From an uncultured bacterium (lineage in GTDB: Bacteria; Actinomycetota; Actinomycetes; S36-B12): DNA of 6,578 nt. The stretch lies in assembly GCA_903954205.1 (NCBI GenBank), contig CAJBMR010000103.1, positions 1 through 6,578 of the forward strand. The letters are read 5' to 3'. The notes beneath the pieces were generated by a model. The model was not told the origin of the DNA, made no database searches, and saw nothing but the letters and a program-made list of their open reading frames with translations. Shown in pieces: positions 4,942-6,578 of the stretch; positions within the stretch are counted from its first letter, which is position 1, and every line of letters starts with the position of its first letter. The position numbers and the translations under genes were made by a program.

Positions 4942-6276
4942 ATGGATAAGCAGACGGAGTTCGTGCTCCGGACTATCGAGGAGCGGGACATCCGCTTCGT
5001 GCGCCTGTGGTTCACCGACGTGCTGGGCACGCTCAAGTCGGTCGCGGTCGCTCCGGCCGAATTGGAAGGTGCCTTCGCGGAGGGCCTGGGCTTCGACGGA
5101 TCGGCGATCGAGGGCTTCGCTCGCGTCTACGAATCCGACATGCTGGCCAAGCCGGATCCGGCGACCTTCGCGGTGCTTCCGTGGCGGGCTGAGGCGCCGG
5201 GAGTCGCGCGCATGTTCTGCGACATCCTCATGCCTGATGGCGCACCGTCGTACGCCGATCCTCGCTATGTGCTCAAGCGCGCACTTTCTCGCGCGGCGGA
5301 CATGGGCTTTACCTTCTACACCCACCCCGAGGTGGAGTTCTACCTACTCAAGAATCACCCGAGCGATGGTGCTCCCGAGCCGATCGACAACTACGGCTAC
5401 TTCGACAACTCACCGCAGTCCGTGGGCTACGACTTCCGGCGCCAGGCCATCACCATGCTCGAGGCGATGGGCATCTCCGTGGAGTTCAGCCACCACGAGG
5501 GTGGACCCGGACAGCAGGAAATCGACCTGCGCTACGCCGATGCGCTCACGACCGCCGACAACCTCATGACCTTCCGCACCGTCATCAAGGAGGTGGCCCT
5601 GGAGCAGGGTGTCTACGCCACCTTCATGCCCAAGCCGTTCCGCGACGCTCCCGGATCCGGCATGCACACGCACGTCTCCCTCTTCGAGGGTGACCGCAAT
5701 GCCTTCCATGAGCCGGGAGCGCCGTACCAGCTGTCGCAGGTGGCACGCTCCTTCATCGCCGGGGTCCTTCGTCACGCTCCGGAGATCACCGCCGTGACCA
5801 ACCAGTGGGTCAACTCCTACAAGCGCCTTGCTGGAGGCGCCGAGGCTCCCGCGATGGTGTGCTGGGGTCACAACAACAGGTCCGCGCTCGTGCGCGTGCC
5901 GATGTACAAGCCGACGAAGGGCAATTCCACGCGCGTGGAGTTCCGCTCCCTCGACAGCGCCTGCAATCCGTATCTCGCCTTCGCGGTCATCCTGGCCTCC
6001 GGGCTGAAGGGGATCGAAGAGGGCTATGAGCTCCCGCCCGGCGCCGAGGACGACGTGTGGTCACTGACGCCGGCCGAGAGACGGGCGATGGGGATGGAGC
6101 CGCTGCCCGGCAGTCTCAACCAGGCCATCCAGGCGATGGAGCGTTCGGAGCTCGTGGCGGAGACGCTCGGCGAGCACGTCTTCGACTTCTTCCTGCGCAA
6201 CAAGCAGGCGGAGTGGGAGGAGTACCGCCGCCAGGTCAACGCCTGGGAGATCGACCGCTACCTCCCGACTCTCTAG
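4942..6276 (+). CDS. glnA2: Glutamine synthetase-like ligase, GlnA2 type (type I GS fold, no adenylylation tyrosine)
   Basis: Cytosolic ATP-dependent ligase of the type I glutamine synthetase family, 444 residues, close in length and sequence to what I recall of M. tuberculosis GlnA2. Opening MDKQTEFVLRTIEERDIRFV is typical of GlnA2. Family motifs: GFDGSAIEGFARVYESD with D52 (ammonium-site aspartate), a metal-binding EFSHHEGGPGQQEIDLRYAD region near 175-195, KPFRDAPGSGMHTHVSLFEG (ATP signature), GAEAP with E301 (flap glutamate), NRSALVRVPMY and EFRSLDSACNPY. At the position of the adenylylated tyrosine of classical GSI (NLYDLP) it has VWSLTP, with W373, so it should not be controlled by GlnE. 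The enzyme may make glutamine or, as reported for Streptomyces coelicolor GlnA2, gamma-glutamylate polyamines; sequence alone does not decide. The ATG at 4942 is chosen over the TTG at 4912, which would add non-conserved residues over the promoter. glnE follows after 33 bp, probably co-transcribed. Confidence 0.94.
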   Translation: MDKQTEFVLRTIEERDIRFVRLWFTDVLGTLKSVAVAPAELEGAFAEGLGFDGSAIEGFARVYESDMLAKPDPATFAVLPWRAEAPGVARMFCDILMPDGAPSYADPRYVLKRALSRAADMGFTFYTHPEVEFYLLKNHPSDGAPEPIDNYGYFDNSPQSVGYDFRRQAITMLEAMGISVEFSHHEGGPGQQEIDLRYADALTTADNLMTFRTVIKEVALEQGVYATFMPKPFRDAPGSGMHTHVSLFEGDRNAFHEPGAPYQLSQVARSFIAGVLRHAPEITAVTNQWVNSYKRLAGGAEAPAMVCWGHNNRSALVRVPMYKPTKGNSTRVEFRSLDSACNPYLAFAVILASGLKGIEEGYELPPGAEDDVWSLTPAERRAMGMEPLPGSLNQAIQAMERSELVAETLGEHVFDFFLRNKQAEWEEYRRQVNAWEIDRYLPTL

Positions 6277-6294
6277 GGCGACGGCCGTGCCCGC

Positions 6295-6300
6295 GGGGAG
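6295..6300 (+). promoter_or_regulatory. Ribosome binding site of glnE
   Basis: GGGGAG lies 9 nt before the ATG at 6310 in the 33-bp gap after glnA2. The gap holds no hairpin with a T-run, so read-through from glnA2 is likely. Confidence 0.55.
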
Positions 6301-6309
6301 CGAGCCGCG

Positions 6310-6578
6310 ATGAGCGAGCAGCGACCAACCAGCCTGACTGCGCAGTTGGTGCGACGCGGATTTGCCGATCCGGCCGAGGCAGCGCGCGTCCTCGATGCAA
6401 TGGGCATGCTGGAGTCGGAGGACTTCGCCGACGCCCTCGCTGCTGCTGCCGATCCCGACCAGGCGTTGGGGGCTATCCATCGGCTGGTTGATGCGGGCGT
6501 GGACATCCAGGCCGTCGCTGCCGATCACGAGTGGTTCGCGGCACTCGTGGCGGCCGTGGGGATGTCTTCCGCGTTAGC
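6310..6578 (+). CDS. glnE: Glutamine synthetase adenylyltransferase/adenylyl-removing enzyme, N-terminal part cut by window
   Basis: Only 89 codons plus two bases are present, of a protein that is usually about 950-1000 residues. GlnE attaches AMP to a tyrosine of classical GSI (GlnA1) and removes it again in response to nitrogen status. The fragment reads TAQLVRRGFADPAEAARVLD (10-29), then ADPDQALGAIHRLV near 47-60 and WFAALVAAVGMSSAL at the edge; this matches the GlnE N-terminal pattern in actinobacteria (RxGFxDP, DPDxAL, LxxVLGxSxAL). The catalytic nucleotidyltransferase motifs lie beyond the window. The start has a GGGGAG site 9 nt upstream. The position directly after glnA2 is the order known from several actinobacteria and supports the call, although the neighbouring GlnA2 lacks the target tyrosine. 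Identification rests on a short, variable segment plus context. Confidence 0.85.
   Translation, partial: MSEQRPTSLTAQLVRRGFADPAEAARVLDAMGMLESEDFADALAAAADPDQALGAIHRLVDAGVDIQAVAADHEWFAALVAAVGMSSAL

Noticed and set aside
4884..5036. N-terminal extension of nadE by 51 residues
   Set aside because: The extension reads antisense through the start of glnA2 and has no similarity to the amidase domain, which begins right at the ATG at 4883.
4588..5325. 245-codon minus-strand open frame spanning the nadE start and glnA2
   Set aside because: It crosses the divergent promoter region and overlaps two well-supported genes in other frames.
6277..6309. Terminator between glnA2 and glnE
   Set aside because: The 33-bp gap is GC-rich but has no stable stem followed by a T-run; it holds the glnE ribosome site instead.

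Overview
The window is ordinary high-GC actinobacterial chromosome. Codon third positions are strongly G/C, and the gene set (panB, glutamine-dependent nadE, a GlnA2-type glutamine synthetase, glnE) matches a neighbourhood I know from Streptomyces and Mycobacterium, where panB, glnA2 and glnE also lie close together. The genus cannot be fixed from this sequence. There is no sign of a mobile element, phage, CRISPR array, tRNA or rRNA.

Layout from left to right. (1) 1-667, minus strand: panB, the first committed step of pantothenate synthesis; its 3' end lies outside the window. (2) 668-915: a 248-bp divergent intergenic region with unusual structure. It holds an imperfect tandem duplication of a ~21-bp unit, each copy carrying a 13-bp dyad of the form TTRRCGWCGYYAA, and this block is bracketed by two copies of a 27-bp direct repeat exactly 100 bp apart. 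(3) 916-3208, plus strand: a two-gene operon of a 14-TM DHA2-family MFS exporter and a TetR-family regulator that overlap by 20 bp. (4) 3183-4883, minus strand: nadE, whose 3' end overlaps the end of the TetR gene by 26 bp tail to tail. (5) 4884-4941: a 58-bp divergent promoter region between nadE and glnA2 that carries a GTAAC-N6-GAAAC element matching the half-box of the nitrogen regulator GlnR. (6) 4942-6276, plus strand: glnA2, then 6310-6578: the first 89 codons of glnE, cut by the window end.

How the genes may work together. nadE, glnA2 and glnE all touch glutamine: NadE consumes it as nitrogen donor, GlnA2 is a glutamine-synthetase-fold ligase, and GlnE adenylylates the classical glutamine synthetase GlnA1, which is not in this window. 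The GlnR-like box could tie nadE and glnA2 to nitrogen status. The MFS-TetR pair looks like a self-regulated efflux cassette lodged in this core-metabolism neighbourhood; the tandem dyads upstream are the natural candidates for its operator, but they also cover the best candidate promoter of panB.

I see no clear new biological system. The points most worth checking are the tandem dyad/direct-repeat architecture at 732-858 and the GlnR-like box in the compact bidirectional, possibly leaderless, nadE/glnA2 promoter.
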